Below, one piece after another: positions 47,045 through 54,445 of a stretch of DNA of 64,000 nucleotides. Below the pieces are notes generated by a model that saw only the letters and a program-made list of their open reading frames with translations, was not told where the DNA came from and made no database searches. This DNA comes from Lysinibacillus sp. B2A1 (lineage in GTDB: Bacteria > Bacillota > Bacilli > Bacillales_A > Planococcaceae), in assembly GCA_002973635.1 (NCBI GenBank), contig CP027224.1, positions 2,056,501 through 2,120,500 of the forward strand. Reading direction: 5' to 3'. The translations under genes were made by a program, and so were the position numbers. Position 1 is the first letter of the stretch. Every line of letters starts with the position of its first letter.

Positions 47045-47058
47045 GGAATATATGTTCC
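47045..47058 (+). promoter_or_regulatory. LexA (SOS)-like box
   Basis: GGAATATATGTTCC contains GAATATATGTTC, differing by one base from the B. subtilis LexA core GAACATATGTTC. It lies 66 bases before the YdjM-like gene. Confidence 0.4.
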
Positions 47059-47123
47059 CTTTTAGGGGAAGATGTGTTAAATTAAGGAGGATCAATCATA
47101 ATAGACATGAGAGGGGAAGTCCT

Positions 47124-47612
47124 ATGCAAGGGAATACTCATATTGTTGGGGGCATTACTGCTAGCCTAGCCTTTGCACAAATTTCGAATGATAATCCGAT
47201 GATTTTAGTAGGGGCAGGCATTATCGGTGCATTACTTCCAGATATATGCCATAGGGGCAGCAAAATTGGGAGAAAGTTTCCCATCATTTCAAAAATAGTT
47301 AATAAGTTGTTTGGACATCGATCCTTTACACATAGTTTACTTTTTTTAATTTTAATGGTGATGCTACTACATACTTTAGTTCCTTTTAAAGCGATTTCAG
47401 TGGGGATTTTATTAGGAATCGCAAGTCATATTTTTCTGGATATGTGGACAAAAAAGGGTGTTAAATTGTTTTTCCCAGTATCTATTTCTGTCCGTTTCCC
47501 ACTAACAACCAAAACAGGCAGTAAAGTTGAAAAAGTAGTATTTATGTTGTTAACGTTGCTTTCTTTATATTTTAGTTATGAATTAATAGTTAATCTGATG
47601 GGTACCTTATAA
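47124..47612 (+). CDS. YdjM-family membrane metal-dependent hydrolase
   Basis: 162 residues from the ATG at 47124 (GAGAGGGGAAG upstream; the longer frame to 47052 is dropped). The motifs NTHIVGGITAS, LLPDICHRGSKIG, FGHRSFTHSLLF and GIASHIFLDMWTKKGVKLFFP supply the His/Asp metal ligands of the YdjM (LexA-binding, inner-membrane-associated hydrolase) family. Three to four membrane helices. Substrate unknown. In E. coli ydjM is an SOS gene, and a LexA-like box stands upstream here. Confidence 0.87.
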   Translation: MQGNTHIVGGITASLAFAQISNDNPMILVGAGIIGALLPDICHRGSKIGRKFPIISKIVNKLFGHRSFTHSLLFLILMVMLLHTLVPFKAISVGILLGIASHIFLDMWTKKGVKLFFPVSISVRFPLTTKTGSKVEKVVFMLLTLLSLYFSYELIVNLMGTL

Positions 47613-47620
47613 GCAAATAA

Positions 47621-47654
47621 ACCCGAGTAAGAGAATTTCCTCATACTCGGGTTA
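47621..47654. terminator. Hairpin between convergent genes
   Basis: AACCCGAGTA pairs perfectly with TACTCGGGTT; the T-run is better on the minus strand. Confidence 0.7.
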
Positions 47655-47670
47655 AGTGATTTCAGCTACA

Positions 47671-48492
47671 TTATTCAGCCTGTACCTCATTTACCGTTTT
47701 TTCGACTTCAGCTCGTGTTATTTTTTCGCGACCATCCTTCATCGCATTTAATGTTTTATGAGCAAGTGCTAGTGGTAAACGACAGAATAAAAGTACTGTC
47801 CGTTTATTGATATCCTTCATATAAAGATCGGCTTTTGCAAGGTTTTCCTCAGCGTATGCAAATAAATCCTCTCGTGTCCAGCCATCAGGAACGAAGCTTA
47901 CGCCACGCTCATCCATATCTTCATGCTGATTACGTAAAATATTCACGGCTTGGAGACCTCGTCCATAGCCAATAGCTAAATCGCGATCTGTTTGAATGTC
48001 TGCACCCCACGCCCAAAGCTCAGACAACATTGTGCCGACAAGCCCTGCGACGTAGTATGTATAGTCATCTAAATCCTCACGCGTGTGTACTTGCCAGTTT
48101 GCTTTTGCCCATTTGGCCATCCCGAAAGACATCTCACTCGTTGATGCTTGGACAATTTTTCGTGAGCCTTCAGGGCAGAAAGTAAGCCAGTCTGCTAAAC
48201 GAAGAGATACTTCAGGTAGTTGATCTGCATATGGTGCTAATAATACTTCGTATGCCTTGGCATCAAATGTTTCCTTTAATAATTCACTTGTTCCCGTTAG
48301 TAAATCAAATTTTACATCATTTGAAAGCATTTCATGGTCTTCAATTTCATCAATAGCACGCATAGCTAAATAGGCAGCTGCCACTGACATTTTCAAATCG
48401 TTTTTTAAAAAAGTAATCGGTATATAAAAAGTGCGGCTAGTTTCCTTTAAAACCTGCATCGCTTCTTTATAAAGTGTCTTTTGATCTTTCAC
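47671..48492 (-). CDS. Squalene/phytoene synthase family protein with altered second Asp motif
   Basis: 273 residues from the GTG at 48492 (CGGAGGAATT upstream). The first Asp motif is intact (D48-E-I-E-D52, in RAIDEIEDH). The second, normally NILRDxxED, reads NILRNQHED, so its first Asp is Asn188. LVGTMLSELWAWG and GLQAVNILR fit the family. Head-to-head prenyl synthases need both Asp motifs for Mg-diphosphate binding, so a weaker, altered or phosphatase-like activity is possible. No other carotenoid or hopanoid gene is adjacent. It faces an SDR gene across shared operators. Confidence 0.85.
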   Translation of the reverse strand: MKDQKTLYKEAMQVLKETSRTFYIPITFLKNDLKMSVAAAYLAMRAIDEIEDHEMLSNDVKFDLLTGTSELLKETFDAKAYEVLLAPYADQLPEVSLRLADWLTFCPEGSRKIVQASTSEMSFGMAKWAKANWQVHTREDLDDYTYYVAGLVGTMLSELWAWGADIQTDRDLAIGYGRGLQAVNILRNQHEDMDERGVSFVPDGWTREDLFAYAEENLAKADLYMKDINKRTVLLFCRLPLALAHKTLNAMKDGREKITRAEVEKTVNEVQAE

Positions 48493-48534
48493 TACAATTC
48501 CTCCGTTCACATGGTCACACATATATAGTATATC

Positions 48535-48683
48535 GTATCGCAAAAGTGAGGAAAGATAAAACAGATTGTTTAATTTCTAGTCATATTCTTTGAAAACGCT
48601 TTAAAAAGATGATAAAGTTTAATAGTAAACTATTTAGTTCTATACCATATTTTTTCAAAATACTGGTTGGACTTTTGCGATAC
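48535..48683. promoter_or_regulatory. Shared inverted operator between divergent genes
   Basis: GTATCGCAAAAGT (48535-48547) and ACTTTTGCGATAC (48671-48683) are perfect 13-bp inverted copies. Each lies 29-43 bases before one of the divergent genes (synthase and SDR), as expected for two sites of one regulator. The regulator is unknown. Confidence 0.6.
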
Positions 48684-48711
48684 AAAATATGACATAGAGG
48701 GAGTTTTATTT

Positions 48712-49446
48712 ATGGGACGTTTAGATAACAAAATTGCAATTATTACTGGTGGCGCATCAGGTATGGGTGCTGCAATGGCTAAATTGTTTGCGGAAGAAGG
48801 AGCTACAGTTATTGCTGCTGATATTAACGAAGAAAACCTAGCAAAAATTTCTGAGCTAGAGCATGTAGAGGGAATGAAATTAGATGTTTCTTCTGATGAA
48901 AACTGGGCAGAGGTAACGAAAGCAGTCATCGACAAATATGGTCGTATTGATATTTTAATTAATAATGCTGGTATCTCATCTGAAAAAGGTCCTGACCAAA
49001 TTTCACAAGCAGACTGGACGATTATGCATAATATCAATGCTTTTGGTCCATTCTTAGGGATTAAACATGCTGCAAACTATATGAAAGAAGCAGGAAAAGG
49101 TTCTATTGTTAATACATCTTCCTATACAGCAATTATTGGTGCAGGCATGAATGCTTATACAGCATCTAAAGGATCACTCCGCGCAATTGCTCGTGCAGCA
49201 GCAGCTGAGTTAGGAGCTTTTAATGTACGTGTAAATACTGTTTTCCCAGGTGTTATCGAAACACCAATGACAGCTAAGTTATCTGAAGCGAAAGAAGCGA
49301 TGGATATGCTTGTACGAGCTACACCAATGGGCAGACTTGGAAGACCAGAAGAAGTTGCTAACGCTATTTTGTTCCTTGCATCAGATGAGGCATCCTATAT
49401 TACAGGTGCTGAACTAGTAATTGATGGCGGGTATTCAGCCCGTTAA
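48712..49446 (+). CDS. Short-chain dehydrogenase/reductase
   Basis: 244 residues from the ATG at 48712. TGGASGMGAAMAKLF is the classical NAD(P)-binding motif, followed by NNAG and the catalytic Ser...Y-T-A-S-K; the C-terminus LASDEASYITGAELVIDGGYS is typical of 3-oxoacyl-ACP-reductase-like SDRs. The ADIN stretch after beta-2 suggests NAD preference. Substrate unknown. Regulation is probably shared with the divergent prenyl-synthase-like gene. Confidence 0.9.
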   Translation: MGRLDNKIAIITGGASGMGAAMAKLFAEEGATVIAADINEENLAKISELEHVEGMKLDVSSDENWAEVTKAVIDKYGRIDILINNAGISSEKGPDQISQADWTIMHNINAFGPFLGIKHAANYMKEAGKGSIVNTSSYTAIIGAGMNAYTASKGSLRAIARAAAAELGAFNVRVNTVFPGVIETPMTAKLSEAKEAMDMLVRATPMGRLGRPEEVANAILFLASDEASYITGAELVIDGGYSAR

Positions 49447-49455
49447 TAATAAATG

Positions 49456-49507
49456 AAAAAAGAAAGTGGAAATGTATGTTCATGCATGCATTTTCACTTT
49501 TTTTGTT
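49456..49507 (+). terminator. Terminator after SDR gene
   Basis: AAGTGGAAATG and CATTTTCACTTTTTTT enclose an AT-rich loop containing a CATGCATG repeat. Confidence 0.8.
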
Positions 49508-49779
49508 CTTTTAATAAAAAAATGATAAAGTAATAAAAATGCTTTCGCAATAAAGGTGAAAAATAGAAGTATTTTGATATTTTTCGTGTTTTTTTCATGA
49601 AAGTTTGCTAAGTTATTGCACAATCATTTCAACAGCGTTAAAGTTTAGAAAGGGCAAATAAACAATTACGTGGGACAAGAATGGTAACTGTAATTTTTGC
49701 TGACATTATTATATAGAAGATACGTCGGGATTTTGACACAATAACTCCTTGCAAAATCCATGACAACAGTGGGGGCATG

Positions 49780-49874
49780 AACTTTATTCAGCAGGCATTT
49801 AAACGCATCCTGAATAAAAGCAAAATCTAGTATATATCTCACCCGTTTAAATAGAGATTGTACTGAATAAAGTT
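49780..49874 (+). promoter_or_regulatory. Leader with long-range inverted repeat before coaW
   Basis: AACTTTATTCAG (49780-49791) and CTGAATAAAGTT (49863-49874) are perfect 12-bp inverted copies, and CTGAATAAA occurs again at 49810. The right arm ends two bases before the ribosome site AAAGGAG, so folding could mask translation initiation of the pantothenate kinase. No gene is seen in 49508-49887. Confidence 0.4.
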
Positions 49875-49887
49875 AAAGGAGAATGGT

Positions 49888-50724
49888 ATGCCAAAGGCTA
49901 TAGGTATTGATGCAGGTGGCACATTGACAAAAGTTGCTTATTTAGATGAGCACAATGAGCTTGTTTTATCAACTTTTCCGTCAAATGATTTGCTGGCTGT
50001 AAAGGATTGGATTATTAATCATCCAGATATTGAGGATATTGGTGTTACGGGAGGACGTACGGAGCAATTACTGGAAGTCATAAAGGCAATGAAATCAATC
50101 CATTATATAGTAGAATTTGAAGCTACATTGAAGGGTGTTCGATTTTTGCTACATAAAGAAGGCTATTTCTTTGAGCGTAGTATGATCACGAATATTGGTA
50201 CTGGTACTTCAATTCATTATATGGAAGGCAATACGCATATTCGTGTTGGGGGAACCGGAATAGGCGGTGGAACACTAATTGGATTGTCAGCGCTTACAAC
50301 AGGTATTACAGATTACAATGAAATAAGAGAAATGGGTTCTAATGGTAATCGGGAGTCTATTGACTTGCTAGTCAAAGATATCTACCAAGGGATGGATACG
50401 CCCATTGATGGACATTTAACAGCTAGTAATTTTGGGAAGGTTGGTATTACAGAGTTTGTCAATCATCCAGCGGAAGATATTATTGCTACTGTACAAGGGC
50501 TTGTTGGAGAGGTGATTACAACACTTAGTATTCAATATGCAGAGGAGAAAAATGCGCAACATATTGTTTATATTGGCTCTACCTTAAGCAATAACGATCA
50601 TCTTACTCGTGTAATAGCCAATTATACACGTACAAAAAAACATATACCCGTTTTTATAAATGACCACGGTTTTTCTGGGGCAGTTGGAGCTTTACTAAAT
50701 ATATCTGAATATACAATTGTCTAA
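49888..50724 (+). CDS. coaW: Type II pantothenate kinase
   Basis: 278 residues. IGIDAGGTLTKVAYL is the phosphate loop of the ASKHA fold; TGGRTEQL, NIGTGTSIHYM and VGGTGIGGGTLIGLS are the type II family blocks. It phosphorylates pantothenate in the first step of coenzyme A synthesis, and type II enzymes are not feedback-inhibited by CoA. AAAGGAGAATGGT precedes the ATG. Monocistronic with a terminator. Confidence 0.93.
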   Translation: MPKAIGIDAGGTLTKVAYLDEHNELVLSTFPSNDLLAVKDWIINHPDIEDIGVTGGRTEQLLEVIKAMKSIHYIVEFEATLKGVRFLLHKEGYFFERSMITNIGTGTSIHYMEGNTHIRVGGTGIGGGTLIGLSALTTGITDYNEIREMGSNGNRESIDLLVKDIYQGMDTPIDGHLTASNFGKVGITEFVNHPAEDIIATVQGLVGEVITTLSIQYAEEKNAQHIVYIGSTLSNNDHLTRVIANYTRTKKHIPVFINDHGFSGAVGALLNISEYTIV

Positions 50725-50736
50725 AGGACAAATAAG

Positions 50737-50778
50737 AATGTACATTACTAATGATGATTGGTGATGTACATTTTTTTA
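50737..50778 (+). terminator. Terminator after coaW
   Basis: AATGTACAT and ATGTACATT pair around a 16-base loop, followed by T6. Confidence 0.85.
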
Positions 50779-50853
50779 TTCCTACCATTGAAGATTTCCC
50801 CAAAGCATAAATCCTTCATTCCTGAGCACATTACAGGTAGGAGGTGAAGATCT

Positions 50854-51078
50854 GTGGGCAATAGAAATAATAAAAACAGTAAAAAAACGATGAATGTTAG
50901 AACGCATAATCCTTTCGGTACCTACAAAAGCAAAGACCTCGATAGAAGTAATAGTAATAACAATAATCCTAATGACAACCTAAATGAAGAACTTTCAGCT
51001 GAGTTTGATGCTAAGGCTAAAAATAAAGATAATAAAACAAACCATGATAAAAATCAGCAATCCAATAAAAAGAAATAA
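50854..51078 (+). CDS. Small Asn/Lys-rich hydrophilic protein
   Basis: 74 residues, almost a quarter Asn, strongly basic at both ends and probably disordered. It contains THNPFGTYKSKD and a short acidic motif EELSAEFDAK. GTG start after GTAGGAGGTG. The next small gene shares the (E)-x-SAEF motif, so the two are likely related in function. Composition resembles minor spore proteins of Bacillales, but I cannot name a family. Confidence 0.6.
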   Translation: MGNRNNKNSKKTMNVRTHNPFGTYKSKDLDRSNSNNNNPNDNLNEELSAEFDAKAKNKDNKTNHDKNQQSNKKK

Positions 51079-51099
51079 CTAAAATTGGAGGTGTTAGAA

Positions 51100-51231
51100 A
51101 TGGCAAAGAAAAATAAAACGAGCTTTAAGAAGAAAAAGAAAGAAGATGTCCATAAAAGAAATGATCGTGAAGAATACTCAGCAGAATTTAATCAAGTTAT
51201 TCATAATAATCCTCAACAACCTAAACAATAA
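51100..51231 (+). CDS. 43-residue basic protein with SAEF motif
   Basis: TTGGAGGTGTTAG precedes an ATG opening 43 codons: MAKKNKTSFKKKKKEDVHKR, then NDREEYSAEFNQVIHNN and a Gln/Pro end. The REEYSAEF motif mirrors EELSAEF in the gene 21 bases upstream. Hydrophilic, no membrane part; both genes form one small operon closed by a terminator. A spore-associated role is a guess from size and composition. Confidence 0.6.
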   Translation: MAKKNKTSFKKKKKEDVHKRNDREEYSAEFNQVIHNNPQQPKQ

Positions 51232-51237
51232 TCAAAA

Positions 51238-51281
51238 AATGCTCCTAAAGTAAGCTTTGCTTTTGGAGCACTTATTTTTTG
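51238..51281 (+). terminator. Terminator after the two small genes
   Basis: GCTCCTAAAG and CTTTTGGAGC pair around a short loop; a T6 run follows at 51275-51280. Confidence 0.7.
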
Positions 51282-51320
51282 CTTTGTACAACAGTTTATA
51301 CACCAAAAGGGGAGATTAAA

Positions 51321-51650
51321 TTGAAAAAATTTTATTTAACAGTTGGAACTTTTCTTGTATTACTTACTTCGCCATTACATATTCCAACGGCTGTTTTTGC
51401 GCAACAGGAGGCTCCAGCCTATGCTAAGTGGAGTATAGTAGCAATAAAAGAGGTGAGGATTAAATATCCACAAGCTAAGATAGTGGATTATTTGCATGAG
51501 GGAAGAGAAACTCAAGGGGATACAACAATCGAAAAATTTAAGCTATGGCTAAAACAAAGTGACAAGGAATTTGGGGTCTATGTAAAAATCCATTATGTCA
51601 CAAAGACAAATAAGATAGAAAACATTGAATTACAAGAAGTAACCTCATAA
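51321..51650 (+). CDS. Secreted YqzG/YhdC-like (DUF3889) protein
   Basis: 109 residues from the TTG at 51321 (AAAAGGGGAGATT upstream). A signal peptide (KKFYLTVGTFLVLLTSPLHI, cleavage near VFAQQ) precedes AYAKWSIVAIKEVRIKYPQA and the domain FKLWLKQSDKEFGVYVKIHY typical of DUF3889 proteins. The mature part is a small exported domain of unknown role. Confidence 0.8.
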   Translation: MKKFYLTVGTFLVLLTSPLHIPTAVFAQQEAPAYAKWSIVAIKEVRIKYPQAKIVDYLHEGRETQGDTTIEKFKLWLKQSDKEFGVYVKIHYVTKTNKIENIELQEVTS

Positions 51651-51663
51651 TGCTTAAAGTTCA

Positions 51664-51693
51664 AGGGTGCCTGGCAAAAGGCATCCTTTTTAC
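51664..51693 (+). terminator. Terminator that forms the 5' exon of an intron remnant
   Basis: GGGTGCC and GGCATCC pair around TGGCAAAA and are followed by TTTTTAC. The group II intron text begins on the next base, the usual insertion site of class C introns. Confidence 0.8.
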
Positions 51694-51985
51694 GTGCGGA
51701 AACAGTGTATGAAAAATAGGATGTAAGTTACGAACTCTGAAGACAGAAGTAGTGGTAGCCAAGAGCAAGGATGTCCATGGCGACGCGGAGTCTAAAGGAA
51801 GCTGGCGGCAAAACTGTTGGAGGAACACGAATCGCATAGAAGACTAGGTATGATTGGATGTGTGTGTTTAACAATACCAAGTACGCTTTCTGTCTAATTG
51901 AGGAGGATAGTGGGAGAAATCCGACAGGAATCACTAAAGAAGGCTGATAATACAAATGGCAAGAAGAGATAGAAAAAAGTAATTC
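51694..51985 (+). mobile_element. 5' remnant of a class C group II intron
   Basis: It opens with the intron 5' end GTGCG and carries class C domain I landmarks in order: GTAAGTTACGAAC, GGTAGCC, GCAAGGATGTCC, GACGCGGAGTCT, GGAAGCTGGCGGCAAA, GGAGGAACACGAA and CTAGGTATGATTGGATG, closely like B. halodurans-type introns as I remember them. The element then jumps to GAAGGCTGATAATACAAATG and ends. There is no reverse transcriptase gene and no domain V, so it cannot splice or move. Confidence 0.8.
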
Positions 51986-52016
51986 AACTAAAGAAATATT
52001 GTTAGAAAATAATGAA

Positions 52017-52045
52017 TTGACAAATATATTACTTTGGTTTAAAGT
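52017..52045 (+). promoter_or_regulatory. Promoter for the His-leader/hisS unit
   Basis: TTGACA (52017-52022), 17 bases, TAAAGT (52040-52045). Transcription would start near 52052, about 20 bases before the leader peptide. Confidence 0.5.
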
Positions 52046-52072
52046 TACCAATAAATTGATAGGAGGGATTAT

Positions 52073-52126
52073 ATGCCGATTTTAAATCGTCTAACATCAG
52101 CAACTAAACATCATCATATTCATTAG
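52073..52126 (+). CDS. Histidine-rich leader peptide (17 codons)
   Basis: AGGAGGG lies six bases before an ATG opening MPILNRLTSATKHHHIH followed by TAG. Four of the last five sense codons are CAT (His). The peptide stands 58 bases before a strong intrinsic terminator and 130 bases before a histidyl-tRNA synthetase gene. This is the layout of a transcription attenuator in which ribosome stalling at His codons prevents termination. Sequence and order are seen directly; the regulatory function is inferred. Confidence 0.7.
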   Translation: MPILNRLTSATKHHHIH

Positions 52127-52183
52127 TCTTGCTATCTTTATTAATTTTTTAATATTGAATAGGAAGACTATTTCTCATGAAAT

Positions 52184-52233
52184 CGTATTATAACTAAGCC
52201 GAAGTTGGAGCTTATGTATGTACGGTTTTTTTA
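52184..52233 (+). terminator. Attenuator terminator between His leader and hisS
   Basis: CGTATTATAACTAAGC (52184-52199) pairs with GCTTATGTATGTACG (52210-52224) with one bulge and one small internal loop; T7 follows (52226-52232). It lies after the leader peptide and before hisS, on the sense strand, so it can only control hisS. Confidence 0.75.
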
Positions 52234-52258
52234 TTTTCTTAAAAACAAAGGAGTGTAG

Positions 52259-53530
52259 ATGATGAAGAAAATGGATTATAAAAATGTTAGAGGAACACAA
52301 GATTATTTACCAGAGCAAGAGTGTATACGTCGTAATATACGTCGCACGTTAGAAGACACATTTATAGCATACGGGTGTAAACCACTCGAAACACCAATTT
52401 TAAACTATACAAGCTTAATGGCCTCTAAATACGCAGGAGGTGCTGAGATCTTACAAGAGATGTATCTGTTATCAGATAGAGGAGAACGTGACCTGTCGCT
52501 ACGTTATGATTTAACAATTCCTTTTGCAAAGGTAATTGCAATGAACCCTACATTACCAATGCCGTTTAAACGTTATGAAATTGGCAAAGTGTTTCGAGAT
52601 GGTCCGATTAAAGCTGGGAGATTTCGTGAGTTTACACAATGCGATGTAGATATCGTAGGGGTTGATTCACAAGCAGCAGAAGCAGAATTGATGATGATGG
52701 CAATAGATGCATTTGAAAAGTTAGAGCAAGATATTGTTATTCAATATAACAATCGTAAGTTATTAGTTGGCTTACTTGGAATTTTCGAAGTGGATGCTAA
52801 TTTCCAAAGCCAAGTTATTCTGATACTTGATAAAATTGAAAAAGTGGGAAATGCCGCTGTTTTAGCGGAATTAAAAGAAATAGGTCTGGAAGAATCAGCA
52901 ATAAAAAGTATCGAACATTTTTTACAAGACAATAGAAAAAATACACTTGCTTATTTCGTACAATATGAGGAGCCTTTAATTCAAGAGGGATTAGCTGAAG
53001 TGTTAGAACTAGAACATTACTTAGATATGCTTGGCATTACGGAAAGTTGTCTATTTAATCCACTACTGGCACGCGGGCTAGAAATTTATACTGGCACGAT
53101 TTATGAAATCTTCGTACGTGATGGTCGAATAAAATCAAGTATTGGTAGTGGGGGGCGCTATGACAATGCAATTGGTGGTTTATTAGGGGGAACAGAAAAG
53201 TTTGCGACAGTGGGTATTTCATTTGGGTTAGATGTTATATTTACAGCTATGATGTTAGGTAAACAAAAGAATCCGCAAGCCCCAATTGATATATATATTA
53301 TTCCCATAAATACAATAGCTGAGTCTCTTGTATTAGCGAAGGCTTTGCGTAAGGAGCATCGTGTAGAAGTCGAGCTTAGTGGGAAAAAAATAAGAAAAGC
53401 GATGGATAAAGCAAATCGTGAGAATATCCCATTTGTCATTGTCTTAGGAGAAGAAGAAGTTACGCAAGGTCAATATATTTTAAAGAATATGCACACAGGA
53501 GATTCTTCTATTAAAAGATTTGTTTTTTGA
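52259..53530 (+). CDS. hisS: Histidine-tRNA ligase, HisS2-like
   Basis: 423 residues. The catalytic core shows motif 2 text RYEIGKVFRDGP and REFTQCDVDIVG, the His-specific LARGLEIYTGTIYEIF and GSGGRYDNAIGGLLGG. The C-terminal anticodon-binding domain (about 325-423, with VELSGKKIRKAMDKANRENI) is present, so it is a charging enzyme rather than HisZ. The opening YKNVRGTQDYLPEQE is that of the second HisRS type found in Bacilli. A housekeeping hisS next to aspS would be expected elsewhere. Two tandem ATGs (52259, 52262) follow AAAGGAG. Control by the His leader is likely. Confidence 0.88.
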   Translation: MMKKMDYKNVRGTQDYLPEQECIRRNIRRTLEDTFIAYGCKPLETPILNYTSLMASKYAGGAEILQEMYLLSDRGERDLSLRYDLTIPFAKVIAMNPTLPMPFKRYEIGKVFRDGPIKAGRFREFTQCDVDIVGVDSQAAEAELMMMAIDAFEKLEQDIVIQYNNRKLLVGLLGIFEVDANFQSQVILILDKIEKVGNAAVLAELKEIGLEESAIKSIEHFLQDNRKNTLAYFVQYEEPLIQEGLAEVLELEHYLDMLGITESCLFNPLLARGLEIYTGTIYEIFVRDGRIKSSIGSGGRYDNAIGGLLGGTEKFATVGISFGLDVIFTAMMLGKQKNPQAPIDIYIIPINTIAESLVLAKALRKEHRVEVELSGKKIRKAMDKANRENIPFVIVLGEEEVTQGQYILKNMHTGDSSIKRFVF

Positions 53531-53846
53531 TTCCTTATTTTAAATTACTTCAATAACGAACGTAAGTATCATTTAAGTATTTAATCCTTATTAGAAAATT
53601 CACTATATGGGTATTATAAATAGCTCTTCTTTTGATAAATCTTTGTTCAAAATGGGGGAAGATGTCCTAAATATTAAGCACATTTTAATCCCCATATTTT
53701 AAATCAATAGAGCAATTCCTGTTGTATTGCTCTTTAGAAAAAAACAAGTTATTTGATTCAAAAAACTATATAATCCAGCAATAGTAATCCCCAAAATAGT
53801 GCTAAAGAAAAATTTGTAAATTACATGAATTAAAGGAGCTGGTTGT
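53531..53846. other. Intergenic region after hisS
   Basis: No gene seen. AGAGCAAT/ATTGCTCT (53709-53733) forms a hairpin, but the T-run is weak on both strands. AAAGGAG before 53847 serves the next gene. Confidence 0.4.
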
Positions 53847-54128
53847 ATGTCAGTTAATGACACACTAAAAGTATTGGAAGCAACACGTAGACAATTGGAG
53901 AAGGAGGCTGCAACAAGACATATTATGTTAGGAAATTTGCCTCCAATGAAATTTAATTTGGGTGAAAAAGTTCGATTCACATTCAATGGTCATGAATTGG
54001 TTGGAATAGTTAAAATAGCGGACTTTGGCGGTTCGTTTGAGCACGACTATCATTCGTATGATATTTTCGCTGAAGATGGTTGTTTTTATAAGCATATTCC
54101 TGAAGAAGCTTGTAGAACTGCTGAATAG
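53847..54128 (+). CDS. Hypothetical 93-residue protein
   Basis: Start ATG after AAAGGAGCTGG. A helical, charged N-terminus (TLKVLEATRRQLEKEAATRH) is followed by a compact beta-rich segment KFNLGEKVRFTFNGHELVGI and a Tyr/Phe/Cys-rich end (DIFAEDGCFYKHIPEEAC). The GEKVRFTFNGHELVGIV text recalls SH3/KOW-type small barrels. No family identified. Downstream, an out-of-frame stretch GGIDRSERSYEVVQEVM near 54180-54233 may be a gene relic. Confidence 0.6.
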   Translation: MSVNDTLKVLEATRRQLEKEAATRHIMLGNLPPMKFNLGEKVRFTFNGHELVGIVKIADFGGSFEHDYHSYDIFAEDGCFYKHIPEEACRTAE

Positions 54129-54445
54129 GCTGAACATCAGCACACCATTAAAGTATTTTGCAACATGTTTGGCAAACAAGGGGGAATAGACCGCAGCGAG
54201 CGATCTTATGAAGTTGTTCAAGAGGTAATGTAACTAAAAGGAATGTAGGATATTACGTACATTTAATACAGGAAAACAAGGATGTATGTAGCAACGAGAT
54301 TGTGGCCTATTGCTATATGATCATCAACAAACGCCACCTGTCATGGGATATATTAAAGGTGGCATAAAAGCGAGAAAAATCATTAGTATTTATCGTTGTA
54401 AATGGAAACCTTTAGTATACAGAAACAAGGAGGAGGTAACAAAAT
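54129..54445. other. Intergenic region before the 542-residue orphan
   Basis: Contains the protein-like relic noted for the preceding gene and a 7-bp hairpin GCCACCT/AGGTGGC (54333-54363). No complete gene seen. Confidence 0.4.

Noticed and set aside
52050..52258. T-box riboswitch for hisS.
   Set aside because: No T-box consensus or specifier-loop architecture could be seen; the His-rich leader peptide and terminator explain the region better.
52259..53530. Assignment as HisZ (ATP phosphoribosyltransferase regulatory subunit).
   Set aside because: The C-terminal anticodon-binding domain and the full HisRS catalytic motifs are present, which HisZ lacks, and no hisG or other his genes follow.
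53699..54221. 95- and 97-codon minus-strand frames over the 93-residue gene.
   Set aside because: They are antisense shadows without ribosome sites; the plus-strand gene has a good site and protein-like composition.
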